Made by a program: the position numbers and the translations under genes
Shown here: one piece after another, positions 11,991 through 23,951 of the stretch
How positions within the stretch are numbered: position 1 is the first letter of the stretch
Layout of the letters: each line of letters begins with the position of its first letter
Source: Combretum micranthum
Taxonomy: Eukaryota; Streptophyta; Magnoliopsida; Myrtales; Combretaceae
DNA length: 64,000 nucleotides
Direction of reading: 5' to 3'
Assembly (NCBI GenBank): GCA_024138025.1
Contig: JAMXBD010000579.1
Location: 62,001 to 126,000, forward strand
The notes under the pieces: model-generated
Told to the model about the DNA's origin: nothing
The model's input: the letters and a program-made list of their open reading frames with translations, nothing else
Databases searched by the model: none

Positions 11991-13258
11991 TAAACTTCCA
12001 GTAGAACCGATTACATGAGCTAGAGCAAAGGGGTTATAGAATTTAGCTATGAGAATTCTATCAAATTAGCCATCTAAAGATGAGTACAATTTTCTATATG
12101 GCTATGGGATGTATTATATAAATGATCGTGAATCAATGTGTAGGAAATTGGAAGGATAATGTGACAGGACTAAAGGAAGCAATCCTATCATGGTCATGAT
12201 CCATACAGTGATTGCACAAGGAGGAAACAGAGGATAACATGGGTGGTACCACGTCCGTGATAAGGGCCATGATCTCATGTCATACTCGTAATCATGCTTG
12301 TACATCAATCATGCCTGTGATCTTAGCTGTAAACATTAGTGGAATTCAGATATGAGGAGATCACCCCATTGATCATACCCATGATAATGCCCATTATCCT
12401 AATCATGCAGTGATCAAGCCTGCAACCAACATGGGAAATTTTGTTTGGAGGGGATCATGGCCCGTAATACAACTGTGATAAGGGGAATGATAGGAGATAA
12501 CACCCGCGATGCAAGGTGTGATCCTTCCTCTGTATCTTACATGGATATTTTTTGTGATAATTTGTATTATTTACCATTTTCCCATTAATGAAGGGTTATA
12601 TAAATACCCTCTCTTTTAATGTAAACCTTAAGTAAGACATTTCAATATTAGACTCCTTCATTGTTCCTTTCTTTTGAGAGCAAAATACCTGGTTCTTATC
12701 AATCATTATATGATTATGGAAAAAAACCACTTTATCTATCTTGTGTGTTATATCAAGTGTGATGGAGTGTAGTTCAGGTTAGTAACGGGATGTCATATCC
12801 GATAATAACATCATCGATATGTTTATTTTCATTACAAAATCAAGTTTCAGGGCCTACTATACCTTAAACCGGGCTTGAAGCTTATCATCTATCCTTTTAG
12901 GGGCGATTTATTATGGAGAGGATGACCCATTATTGTGAATGACTGTGTCTTTAGGCTTAGTAATTATGGTAGGTGGTTGTCTTTTAGTTAAAAAACCATT
13001 ATTAAGCATATAGGAAGTACAATTCCCCATGAGGGCACATTCTGTGATCTTTGAGGTGTGCTGGAAACAAAAATCAAGTTGGTTTAGCTATCTGGCTTGA
13101 GGCTAACCTAGTGAGTCAGGTCAAAGGCAGGCATGGATATTATTTGAAATGTTCAAAGTTTTTCCAATGCTTTCGAGAGGTTAAATGTAGGTTTTGACTG
13201 TTATTCCATGATTTAAAGAGGTCAATACATCTTTGTTGTATTGATCCAAACATAAAAC
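11991..13258 (+). other. Degenerate 3' region after pol; no gene
   Basis: This follows the pol relic and probably contains its 3' UTR and a short, worn 3' LTR. A TATA box lies at 12597-12606 and is followed by a CT-rich stretch and a T-rich segment, as in an LTR. The stretch 12160-12510 has repeated GATCATG/CATGATC-type words. LTR borders could not be fixed. Confidence 0.4.
12597..12606 (+). promoter_or_regulatory. TATA box in probable short LTR
   Basis: TATATAAATA followed by CCCTCTC has the arrangement typical of plant LTR promoters. It lies about 600 bases after the end of the plus-strand pol relic, where a 3' LTR is expected. Confidence 0.4.
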
Positions 13259-14413
13259 TGTCACGCCCCATTAGTACCCTAGTAGTAGTATATATATTAT
13301 GATACAACCTGATAATCCAGACGATATCACATACACATATCAATACTAGAACTACTTTGGAAAATGACATGAGTTTAACAAAACAGGATCTTTTTGGTTG
13401 TGTGATAAGAAATGATGAAAGTAAATAAAATCACAATACCATAATTAAGTGCTACTATCTGAATAACAACTATTACAAACCATAAAACTATCTAAGTTCT
13501 CAGATAATAAAATTGATGCACTAACACCAATTAATACATATAAATAAAGAAAATATTTTCCCGGTTCCAAAACTCTTCCAACTTTAGAATCATACCGGCT
13601 CTAAGCTCCTAGAAGCCATTAACCAAGGCTTAAGTGTCATCCTGTAAGGACTGTAGGAGTGTGAGCATAACTACAGGCTCAGTGAATAACCAGACTTATC
13701 AGAACAAGCAAGTTATTATCAATCATATGTAATGCATCAATCAAACACATGAACAATTACAAGCTTGGACAACCGAAATCCAAACAGGATGGAGATTTAC
13801 GCCCTCTCATTGGGGTTGAAGGACCAATCCCTAAATCACCTACCCAGGAGAAACTAAGTACACAGGAATCCATAATCCTCACAATTATTATCTCTTATGT
13901 TAATAATGTTTTAAACACTCAGTTCTTGTTTTGTACCTTAGAAACTCCACTAAGTGTTAGCCATTTCACAGCGATACCATGGGTGGCGTCCTTCATTACC
14001 AGTTAGTTCCCATGGAACCGACAAAACAAGGTAAACTTGTGTAGAACTAATAGCCTCTTGCCTAGAAAAACCAAGTATTACCAAAGACCCGAAATTCTAA
14101 CACGTAGTAGGCTATCATAAAAACATAATGCAGTATTGCAAATCATGCTATGCATGCACCATTTTATTTATGAGTTCGATAATTTTTAGTCTGGTTATAA
14201 GTGTTCAAACTTTATTCAGAAACTCAACATGCTTCACATACAGTAATTTCACAAGCCATTCATTATCACTTTTAGATAGTAGTATTTGTCAAACAAGTAA
14301 TTTCAAACAGCATAAAATCCCGTAATCCCATATACACGCAGTTCATCATTATTATCTTTATTTTAATGCAACTAAAACAATCACAAACAATGTAATAAGT
14401 CTAAGTTACTCAC

Positions 14414-14473
14414 CTGCTCATACTGATCAATCGTGGTAATCGACCGGGAAATCCTCGACAGTATCGAAATTAC
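14414..14473 (-). other. Candidate 60-nt LTR micro-exon
   Basis: On the minus strand it is bounded by TTAATAG and by GAGCAG followed by GTGAGTAA. It is exactly 60 nt and 1.16 kb before the LTR end. The candidate intron runs 14413 to 13651 and ends at CTCCTACAG. Confidence 0.55.
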
Positions 14474-15520
14474 CTATTAAGATGAAATATTTATCAATAA
14501 TATTTATAAATAGAAAATTAAATTACTATGAGTGTTTAAGTGTCCTATGTCAGTATTTGGTATCATTCCTATGGTTTATAATGATTTCTTAAAGTATTGA
14601 TTCTTATGGAAAAGGAATTTCTATCGCTTAATTCTTTTAAGTTCTTTTATTGAGAATTATTTTAGAGGATCCTAGTTAAATCTTCATTTATATCCTAAGT
14701 TCCATCATAACTTGTAGAATTTCGGTATGTATAATTTCTATGAATTTGTTCGTACACTTTTCTTGTAATGTAGGATTCTAATCATGCTTTTAAAGCTTGT
14801 TTTATCAAGCTTTATGTTCATATAAGGTCTTAGAAGCTTTAATCATGAATTTACACTAAATTAGATGAAATTTGGGTCTTGTTTTGTACACTTATTCCTA
14901 GATCCGAATTTACTATTACCATAATTATAATACTTCTAAGTTGTTGTTTTTCTTTTCCAACAATATCTAAGCATTCTCAACACATCAACCATCTCTCCAC
15001 TTGAATTCATCAATAGATTAGCAACTTCTATCAACCACAAAACTTTCTTTCAATGCTCAATAGTCCATCCTAAAATCTATTCACAAATTTAACAAGGATA
15101 GGTTATAGTTTGGAACTTACCTTGGATTGGAATGGAAGAAGGATGTTCAACTTCCTCTTAAAGCAAGAATTAAACCTAGATCAAAGATTAAATGGTGAGT
15201 TTCTAATTGAACAACATTAACTATAATGAGAGTTTACTAATGAAATCCAATTTTCTCACCTTGACAAGCTAGTTTACTCCTCTGAACCTTAGGATAATTT
15301 AAGACTTTTGATTTGGTTTTGGTTGTTGTTGATGAGCTTAGTGTGTAGGTAGGGTTTGGAAGCAAGCTAGGGGTTTATGGTTGCTCACACAAGGTTTCTA
15401 AGCTTCTATGTTGAAGGTTGCAATGGTAAAAAGAAAAGGAAGAGCTGGACGCACTTCTTTTGCAGCTATGTTTTTGGAGGATTTTATGAGAGTTGTGAGC
15501 TCAAATTGTGTCTAACTTAG

Positions 15521-15530
15521 GTTTATATAC
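15521..15530 (-). promoter_or_regulatory. Possible TATA box in solo LTR
   Basis: The minus strand reads GTATATAAAC, about 1.96 kb inside the LTR and upstream of the candidate micro-exon. The context is AT-rich, so this is only a candidate. Confidence 0.3.
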
Positions 15531-16439
15531 ATATACTAAGTCTAGGCTAAGTTTTAGAGGCTATGGAGAAGGTTTTGGGCTTGAAAATGTCCACAAATGC
15601 AGCTGGAATTTTTCGTACGATTTTGCAAATTGGATGTCAAATTTGACTTGTGTTTTGACAGATTTTTGTAGCTATCTTTGAGGTCTTAATTGTATTTGTT
15701 TGGTCTCTAATTAATGCTATTTATGTGTGTGAAATTAGGAGCTTAAATTGTGTAAAAATAGGGTCAAAATCTGTTGAAATTTGAAGTTTGAAATTTTGAA
15801 ATTTCTGGAACATTTCCTCTTAATTTTTGGACAGATTTTGGATCCGATTTTCCCATTAATTTTTTGTGTATGAAGTGTCCATTTGAAGGCTCTTTATTGA
15901 TGTTTAATTGGTAAAAATATCAGCTCTTTGAAGCCTAGGAATATTGCAAAAATCGAAGCTAAATCTAGAGTGTGTGATGCTATATTTGTTGAATTCTTTC
16001 TCTGCTGCAGCTGGTAACATCCGATTTTTGTAAAGATATTTGGGATGGTTATGGTTGTTTATCCAAGCTAAAATTCTCCTAATTTATTGTTGATTACATG
16101 TGGAGTGTTTTGGTTGGATTGTGGGTCAATTTCATTTGAAGTTTGAGGCTCAAATTCTGATCAAAGTTGGACAAGAAATCTCAGAGCTCTGCAGCAGGGG
16201 AGTCTTTTGCTACTGTAGGATGAATTTCTAGCTTAATTTACAGCTGTTTTCCTCTTCCATTTGGGCTGTAATTCTTGCTAATTAAATGTGGGTTATAGGT
16301 GTAGCTTTTGGGTTGGTTGGGGTGTCCTTTTCAGGATGAAATTTGTTGTAAAAATCGGAGCAAAGTTGATCAAATGTCAGCTGGTTGCAATCCGAACCCC
16401 TACTGTTGCTGCTCTGTTTTTCTTGATGCTCTGTTTCAG

Positions 16440-16790
16440 CTGCTCGTGTGTGTGGAATGTGTGTGTGGAGAATGCTGTGTGCTCACTGGTGTCGGCCTGC
16501 TGCTGCTTGGTCGATTGCTGCTGCCGTGTGTGGAATGGAGACTGTTGTGCGCGTGAAGAGTTCCAGTTGCTCGGTGGACTCCTGCTGCTTGCGTGCGTGA
16601 AGCTCCTCTGCTGCGTACCTGAAGGATTTCACTACTCGGTTGGCTCCTGTTGTTTGCGAGTGGAGAACGACTTGCTGGTCTGTGGCTGCTGCATGCGCTT
16701 GGAGAAGAACTCGTCCTGCTTGAAGAAATCTTGCAACGCGCGTGAAGGGAAATTCTCCTCTGTTGTTTTGATTTCCAAGTCTTTGTGCAG
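16440..16790. repeat. GCGTGRAG motif cluster in LTR U3
   Basis: This GC-rich island repeats TGCTGC and variants of GCGTGAAG / GTGTGGAGA every 20-50 bases. Equivalent islands lie at 33809-34410 and 59230-59770 in the L2 LTRs. On the LTR's own strand the motif reads CTTCACGC or TCTCCACGC. Confidence 0.6.
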
Positions 16791-17487
16791 CAGTGCAGCA
16801 GTTGGAAAAATCCGATTTTCTTTTCTTATATATATATATTTAATAGTTATTAACAAAATATTTTTACTAAAAAAAAATAAATTATTCGCGTATATTTATA
16901 CTCGTTATATTTACGTTTTATTGAGATAAAATTTACCTAAGTTACTACAACACTTTAAATTATTTGTATTTCAAATTTTTAGTTAAAAACTTCACACCAT
17001 TAATTATTTTTAGTATTTTTAACTTACGTGATTAAATTTTCAAGTTCGATGAATTAAATTAAGAACCAAGCCCTAATAAATTTAGAATTTCCTAACAATT
17101 ATAACAGTGGATTTGAAATTTTCTTTTTAAATCTAATTTAACAATTATTGTCCAGTATTAGTGTCTATTTGTATCTATAATCTTAGTATTTAATTTTTAA
17201 ATTATTGTTTTATACCGATAAGCTCTATAAATAAATTGTATCTTATCGGTTTTGAAACTTTAAAGCTATTTCTAGTTATATCTTGAATTATCAGTTCAAG
17301 ATACGAAATCTCGTTTTTGGTATCTATTAAGGTCAAGAAAATTCTTATTTGGGTTTTTTGAACTAGGAATAAGTTTATTACAACTCATAGTCTATTCTAA
17401 GATTTCTATCGGTTTCTAAATTCACTATCTAATTTATGTTTTCTATTTTACTACTATATACTATTGTGAAAATTTTTAGGGTTTACA

Positions 17488-19346
17488 AAAATATTAAAAG
17501 TTAAATATGTAAAGAAAACTACTTATACTAATAGGGTAATCTAGAAAAAAGTATGCTTTTGTGTTGCTTCGTATGCACATAAATCCCTTTATTTTGAAGT
17601 TGTGCACTTATATCATCTTTAAAAATTGTATATTAAATTCATAGTTTTGGAAGATTTAAGGATTTAAACTAAGAGTGAGCAGGTACAATGTAGGGTACAA
17701 TGTGGGTAGAGTATAAAGACTTATATGTATCCGATCATGTAAGGTGTGTCAAAAATCTACCTTATAATACTTTACATGTACCCTCTATCTGATACCTTAT
17801 GAAACTCACAGCAAAAATGGTATCTTGTGAAACCTATAAATTTTTTCATAACTCATGTAATTTTTTTCTTTATTTCTCAAATTTAAAGTTTATAATATTA
17901 CATAAGGTTACAAGTAATATGTAAAAGTATCTTATTTTTATACATTCACTATAAACAATGAGCGGAAAGAAATTATGAAATAATTTCTTAATGTCACAAA
18001 ATATATAATATACAAAATTTTTTTATGTATAAAAGTCAGAAACTTGTAACAAACACATATAAAACCTGTTGATGCAACATTAAACTAACTTGTAGAATAT
18101 GTATTGAATTTCAAAATTGAAAATTTTGGAGGCAATTTTATATTAATTAGTCTAATAGATAAACAACACTTCATATATTTAGAAGTGCGAGTACCTAAAG
18201 CCATTATTCTAAAATGAGATCTACAAGATCCTTCAAAACAAAACAATACAATTTTTTTCAAAATAAAAATTTCTAGACAGTAGCCCATAAAAGATAATTT
18301 AAATAAAAATTGCAAAAAAAAAATTAATTAAGTATTATTATTTATTTCTTATTTGATAATTTTTTCTTATAATTTTTAATATGGTTATTATAGTTTAAAG
18401 GTACTTTAAAACCCGTATTATCTATATATTAGAATACAAGCTCCATGACTGTGTCCTACCTCATGAAAATAAGGCTCTAGAAAATACATACTCATTTTAA
18501 GAAATTGTTGTCCAATATGTGATATTTTATTTGAAGAGTTATAAATTTTCATAATAAGTGTCTTGATAAGAGACATTCCATATTATATCGTGAAGATGTA
18601 TAGTCTTTTTCTAACCTTTATATATATGTATGAGAGTAAAAAATAAAATTATTTTTCTCTCATTTTTCATTATCACAAAATCCATCATTATAATTAAGAG
18701 GAAAGGAAGAAAAATCACTCCCTTAGAGAAATAAGATTGAATTGGAAGGATAAAGTATATTGAAGAACTATAATGGTTTTTAATTTCAAATTTAGGAAAA
18801 GTACAATTTTGATTTTATGGATAAAAGTATGTAATTTATCCATTATATGTGTGTATGAAAATCATGAAATTCAAAGATTTTAGTAATGAATTCTTGATAT
18901 TATCAAATCATAAAATTAACTCCGGGTCATACCTTAGAACCTTTAATACACATGTGGTCTCTACTCAACTTTTTGACTAGGTAACTTGGTCAACCTTGAC
19001 CTTAAGGCATAAGCTAAAATATAATGGATTAAAGTGCACGTGAAACAAAGATAAGAGGCGCATTTATAATTTATTTTATTTATTAAATCGAGGTATATTT
19101 ACAGTTTATTCTGTTTATTTCATGTCAAAATATGTAAAACTTCTATTATTTTTAGTTTTTGTTTAATCCGTTATTGGTTTTAAGGATTCTCCTTAATTCG
19201 AAAAACCGTAATGTTACGGATTCACAAGAAATTTGTGTAATTATTTTTTTTTCTCAAAGTTCTTGTAAGATTTTATAATTTTTTCCTTTTTTCTTGTTTG
19301 ATTTCACGTTGAATAATAGATCTCCTTCAAAATATCTTATTCTTCC
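17488..19346. other. AT-rich DNA without recognised genes
   Basis: Only short ORFs, homopolymer runs and AT-rich stretches are visible. The repeated AGGGTACAATGTGGG and CATGTACCCT words near 17690-17780 are short inverted words. I see no coding sequence, terminal repeats or RNA gene. Confidence 0.5.
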
Positions 19347-19924
19347 TATAGACACCTAATTTTGACATTTATTTTTGTCAAATTATTTGTTAACCTTAGT
19401 ATATATATAATTAAATTAAACAATTGTTTTTGCAACTATAAGTATTAAAATTAGGAATGAAAATTAGAAAAAAATAAATCAAATTAAGGGAAATGAATAT
19501 AATTGATGTAATATATGCATAATATAGTATTATAATTTCTAAAAAAAAAAAGTTACTGTTCATCATCTTCAACCTCTAGCCGCCCGATGGGTCATTTTCG
19601 AGCTCATTTTCGGCTCATTTCCAGACTCGATTTTTACAAATCAAATACACATTTTAAAATTAGGCATGGAGTAGTTTGTTTTGATATATAATTTAGGCAT
19701 ATTAATCAATAATAAGGATTTCATATCCGGACTTGATATTTTGAAAAAAAACTCATTTTTTAGCTTCCGAAAGAAAACTCAAAATCCGTAAATTTCGCTA
19801 AAAACGTGTATTATCTGTTAATATTTGAATGTTAATGACAGCTATAAGTATTTAATTAAAGATTATAACCGTTTTAGCCCGATTTTTTCGGATTTGAATA
19901 AAAAACGTTTTGAAACCCTAGCTC

Positions 19925-19932
19925 TATAAATA
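19925..19932 (+). promoter_or_regulatory. TATA box of Tat/Ogre-like LTR
   Basis: CTCTATAAATAG occurs about 580 bases inside the LTR, followed by a long A/GAA-rich leader. The position and sequence fit an LTR promoter. Confidence 0.55.
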
Positions 19933-20839
19933 GAAAAAAAAAAAAAAAAAAGAAGAAGAAGAACACAAGGAGAACACAAAAAAAAGAAGAAAATTGATAA
20001 AATCAAATAGCAAAGGATCTTTGGAGGGTTGAGTAGATCAAAAGCTTCAATCAACCCCAGTCAATTGCTGTTGCAGGCGGTTGGAATACCACCATCGGAG
20101 AAGCTCCGACCACACCTCCACCTCCCTTGTTGGAAACTAATATTTGCGAACATTTTCGGACCAATATGAGATCACTGGAGTTCCAACCACCTTCTAAAAC
20201 CCCCATCCTACCAGTACCCATTAGCGTTGCTGTCACCATATTGCCGGAAAGCATCATTGCCGGCCGCACTCTGTCAGCATCCGTCCCATTCCTCCCTGCA
20301 CCCTGCATGAAGTCCATCAGGATAATTAAGTGTAGTAAGAAGCCTGCTAGGAGTGTAAGCTTCAAATTGGTGATTTTAGAGAGGTTTGAAGTAGTTGGAA
20401 TCCACTCCAACGAAAAGAAGCACCGTCACGCTGCCGCTACCGCATTGACACACCACCTTCTGATGTTTTTCAAGACAAGCTGACCATAAAAGAGTGCTCG
20501 TTGTCCTTAATAACTCCCCCCAGCCACCACTCGATCATCGCACCATCCCCAGGTGACTAGAACCCAATCATCGCGTCAACAGAGCTCTGAACTCAACCCA
20601 CCGTCTCTGCCGCCATCAACGACTTCCCTGGCTACACATCAAGTAAGTGTTTTATTCCCCTTTTCTTATTTTATTTATTGATGATGATGATGATAATAAT
20701 AATATGATCGTGATATATTGTTTGTTGTGGAAATCTAAAATACGTGTAATAATAATAATAGATTTTTTTAATGAATACTTAATTTGTATTGTATGAAATT
20801 GTTATCAAAATCTCCTTTTATGTAATAATATATACATGA

Positions 20840-21080
20840 TTTTGTAAATTTGTGATTTCTACAATGATATACTTTATTGATACCTTGTTGATATGAATAT
20901 ACGATTTTTATCATGATATATTCTATCGATATCTTGTTGATATGAATATGCAATTTTTACCTTGATATATTCTATCGATACCTTGTTTGATAGGTGTGTG
21001 CTATTGATATCTTGTTGATATGAATATGTTATTTTTGCCATGATACATGTGTATAGTTTTTACTAATATCTTGTAACATG
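20840..21080 (+). repeat. 49-bp tandem repeat, about 4-5 copies
   Basis: The phrase WYCTTGTTGATATGAATAT recurs at 20882, 20931, 20980 (shortened) and about 21009. The 49-bp steps are joined by a shared ATGATATATTCTATCGAT segment. It lies inside the Tat/Ogre-like LTR. Confidence 0.7.
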
Positions 21081-22071
21081 AAATACTTGATTTTGGCCAA
21101 GATATCAATGCATGATAAATTTGACTTGATTAAATTTGTAATTGATAAGTAATATCCACTATACCATAATTTTTTAAAACATTGAACCTTGTGAATACTT
21201 GATTTCATTACTTATGTTCATAATGTCATAAATCGATATTTTGTTATGATGTTGTTATTAAGGTGATGTGTGAAATTTAACTATGAATATAATTACATGA
21301 GCTTATTTTGCTAGGATTAGAATATTTGATATTGATTGGAAACCTTAATCTTAATATATAGGTTGAATTGATATGCATGTTATGATATATGATTATAATT
21401 TATTGCTTAAAACTCTTTGGTCACTTAGAAAAATTAGTTTTCACAAAATTGAAAATCCAAATTGATAAATTTAGGGTTCAAATCAAAATAGTCAATATTT
21501 ACATAATTGGGAAAAAAAATTGATCAATTTAAAGTAATAAGATTTTAAAATTCTAAAAATTAACCTACAAACTAAAATTTTCATTAAAAGAGCTACGTGT
21601 GGTCTGATCCTGATTAGCGGGTACGTAGGCACCTAAATGGGCGACTTAAGATATGTAAAAATTTATTTTTATGAATTTGTTTGATTTATTAGTTTAATTT
21701 AGAATATATGAATATTGATTGAATTTGATTAGATTTGATTAATTTGAATATTTTGAGTTCTTAGATTATATATGATCATTGATTGAATTTGATTAGATTA
21801 GTATTTTTGTGCATATTAACCATAGGTTTAGTTAGTTAGATCTTTTTAAATAGTTTAAAATTTGAAGTTAGGGTTTAAAATGAAACAATTTAAATATGAA
21901 AATTTAAAGTGGTAACCGTTTAGTTTTAATAAGTTAGCCCCCGAACTCAAGTTAATTTCTAGTTCTCATTTTCAAAACGATTTTTTCTTTTTTTTTTGTA
22001 GATTAGTAGCAAAACCAAAATTAACCTACCAATTGGTTTTGGTTTATTTTTTTCTCTCGACTTTAGTCGAG

Positions 22072-22081
22072 TGGCGACTCC
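22072..22081 (+). other. Primer-binding site (TGGCGACTCC)
   Basis: TGGCGACTCC directly after the LTR resembles the PBS of plant Tat/Ogre/Athila-type elements, which is usually assigned to tRNA-Arg. The tRNA assignment is from memory of the family, not from this sequence. Confidence 0.5.
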
Positions 22082-22597
22082 AAAATATTTGAAAAATTCA
22101 AAATTTTCTTTAATTCATAGTCGAGGATTCGTATTGAATGGGTTAGGTTTAGTACGAATCGAATTAAAGGAAATCAAACCGAAAAAAAAAAAATCAAAAA
22201 CCAAGCTCAACACTTCCTTTACGATATCGTAATATCCATGAAGATTTACGTATACTAGATCATAGGGACTTTGCTTCTGTATACTAGATCTCATCGTGAT
22301 GCGTCTGCCACTGATTGTGTCTTTACATAATAAATTTCGAATTTCATTGGTCGACACATACATTGAGAATCGACCTAGCTAGCATTTACTATTAAGAGTT
22401 GTCCCTAAGATCGAAGACGCATCACGTGCTTTCCTCCATTCCGAGAACATTGGCACATAATTTTCTTAGAAGAAGCGACAAAAACCGACTGTAAGAAATT
22501 TTTTACTTATTTAATTTGTAATTATTAAAAAATATAAATATATAATGTGTGTATTGTGTGTAATTAGCTTTTATATAAATACATAGTGGATGTGTGC
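22082..22597. other. Short remnant of Tat/Ogre-like internal region
   Basis: Half a kilobase between the PBS and the start of the L2 LTR. No gag motif or useful ORF is seen, so the element is truncated here. Confidence 0.5.
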
Positions 22598-23127
22598 TGT
22601 CACGACTCTAATATGGGGGCCTAACAGGATTTATCTAAAGCCATCATATCACGTGTGCACCCGTAACATGAGAGCCGTCTTGTGTCAGAATATACAAGAC
22701 TTTATTTATTTATAAATGTTTATCATACAAATGATATAATATATTACAGTATTTCAACTATGGAATCTGATTTTCCAATTTCCACCAAGATCGCAGAGAA
22801 TCGGTATCCCCCACCAAATAGTGAAATTGGGTTTCCAAACTACAACATATAAAATTCAACATTCATCTAATTTACATTCTAAGTTTACCATATCCTACAT
22901 TTCTATCTGCAATAGAGTTTGTTGGAGAAGCTCTCTTCACACATTCCTAGCCCAATCCCAGCTAGTAATAATCCTGCACAAAAACTGTAGGAGGGTGAGC
23001 GAACCATGGGCTCAGTGAGTTCATTCCTCACTACTACTGGTCACGCAAGTTATCAAACATTAATTATACACTCATGTAAATCTATCTACACATAATATGA
23101 ATGCATACGTGATGAATGCAAGCAACA

Positions 23128-23541
23128 CATCTATGGGGGTCTGGAACCATAGACGATGTAGATTTACCTGTCTACATTTCAGTTGTCTCCCATACTTACC
23201 CGCAAGGGACACCTCGCCTTACCCGTACGAGGCTGCCTGGTGGTAGCATCCATCCAGACTCACCCAATGCTTAACCGCCATTGGTAACAACAAATATTCC
23301 CCAATGTGTTCACGTGATTTACGTTGGTTAATATTTAAATATATATAATGCCAATTTAATAGCCATTCTTACAATCCATCACCAATCTATGGTGAATCGC
23401 ACAAGTAGACCCCGACTCTGGTAACATCTACTGCCAATACGATCCATCACCTATTAAAGGTGAATCCGACGGATAGACCCCAACTCAGGTAACATCTATC
23501 GCCACGTGACCAGTGGACCCAAATTCAGGCAACATCCACTG
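23128..23541. other. Row of about ten short hairpins in L2 LTR
   Basis: Consecutive inverted repeats occur here. They include TGTAGA/TCTACA, CCTCG/CGAGG, CCAATG/CATTGG, CACC/GGTG (twice), and three hairpins with 17-nt loops whose stems are AGTAGA/TCTACT (23404, 23427), GATAGA/TCTATC (23472, 23495) and CAGTGGA/TCCACTG (23511, 23535). The three loops share CCCnnACTCnGGTAACA. The stem differences are compensatory. The second LTR copy keeps the same structures at 38450-38865. The row lies inside the candidate LTR intron (23891-22985). Confidence 0.6.
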
Positions 23542-23891
23542 TCACAACAATACTTAGAAATGTTCCATGTTTATCTCATAAACTCTTTTAGCATAAATAC
23601 TTTCAAAGGATATAAAAGCAACCTGGAATATTCCTAGTCGGATTTCTTTAAAAAATACATTTCAAAATACTTTTGATTTCAAATTCAGGACATTTCCTAC
23701 AAAGGGATTAAGCACATGCGACGAGCATATCCAATTAGTTTAGTCGAATTATTATTTTTATCCATTTATTCAGGTGATCATGCAGATGATAACACTCACA
23801 TCAATCAGTCATTCCATACAAGCAATTCAATCAATATAACAGCAAACAGTAGCAATCACAAGCAAATAGTAGATCATCAGAATTCCCTCAC

Positions 23892-23951
23892 CTGTGGTCC
23901 TCACTAATTTGTTGTATAAGCTACTGGAAGTCTAGGGATGGATCTATTTTC
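23892..23951 (-). other. Candidate 60-nt LTR micro-exon
   Basis: On the minus strand it is bounded by TTCATAG and by CCACAG followed by GTGAGG. It is exactly 60 nt and 1.29 kb before the LTR end. The candidate intron runs 23891 to 22985 (CTCCTACAG), with a second acceptor at 22975-22974 (TGTGCAG). Confidence 0.55.

Larger units (their letters stand above)
13259..17487 (-). repeat. Solo long LTR (4.2 kb), minus orientation
   Basis: Plus-strand ends are TGTCACGCCCC at 13259 and GGGTTTACA at 17487. The first 1.2 kb matches the L1 LTR starting at 30389 (CACGCCCC, TACCCTAGTAGTAGTA, AACTAAGTACA, CTCACCTGCTCATACTG). The last 0.65 kb matches parts of the L1 and L2 LTRs. Flanks are AAAAC (13254-13258) and AAAAT (17488-17492), a probable five-base TSD with one mismatch. 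No PBS lies before 13259, so this is a solo LTR. The 213-aa ORF at 16288-16929 is antisense to the LTR, and its Cys richness comes from the TGC/GTG repeats. Confidence 0.85.
19347..22071 (+). repeat. Tat/Ogre-like LTR (about 2.7 kb)
   Basis: It begins near 19347 with TATAGACACCTAATTTTGAC, close to the start of plant Tat/Athila-type LTRs, with TG apparently mutated to TA. A TATA box follows about 580 bases in, then a purine-rich tract and a GC-rich transcribed region (20050-20640) ending at a strong donor, CAAGTAAGTG, near 20643. A TACGTG..GGGTACGTAGGCA signature (21592-21632) is familiar from U5 of these elements. A PBS-like TGGCGACTCC follows at once. The ORFs at 20051-20483 lie in the GC-rich segment on opposite strands and neither looks like a known protein. 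Confidence 0.6.

Noticed and set aside
16288..16929. 213-codon Cys-rich ORF
   Set aside because: It is antisense to a solo LTR. Its Cys/Val content follows from TGC and GTG repeats, and the equivalent island in the L2 LTRs does not keep the frame.
13259..17487. The solo LTR considered as the missing 3' LTR of L1
   Set aside because: It has its own near-perfect TSD, differs in length and sequence from the L1 5' LTR, and is separated from L1 by L2 LTR and Tat-like LTR sequence.
20051..20483. 118-119-codon ORFs on opposite strands
   Set aside because: They overlap each other in the GC-rich leader of a Tat/Ogre-like LTR. There is no known family, and neither has a better claim than the other.
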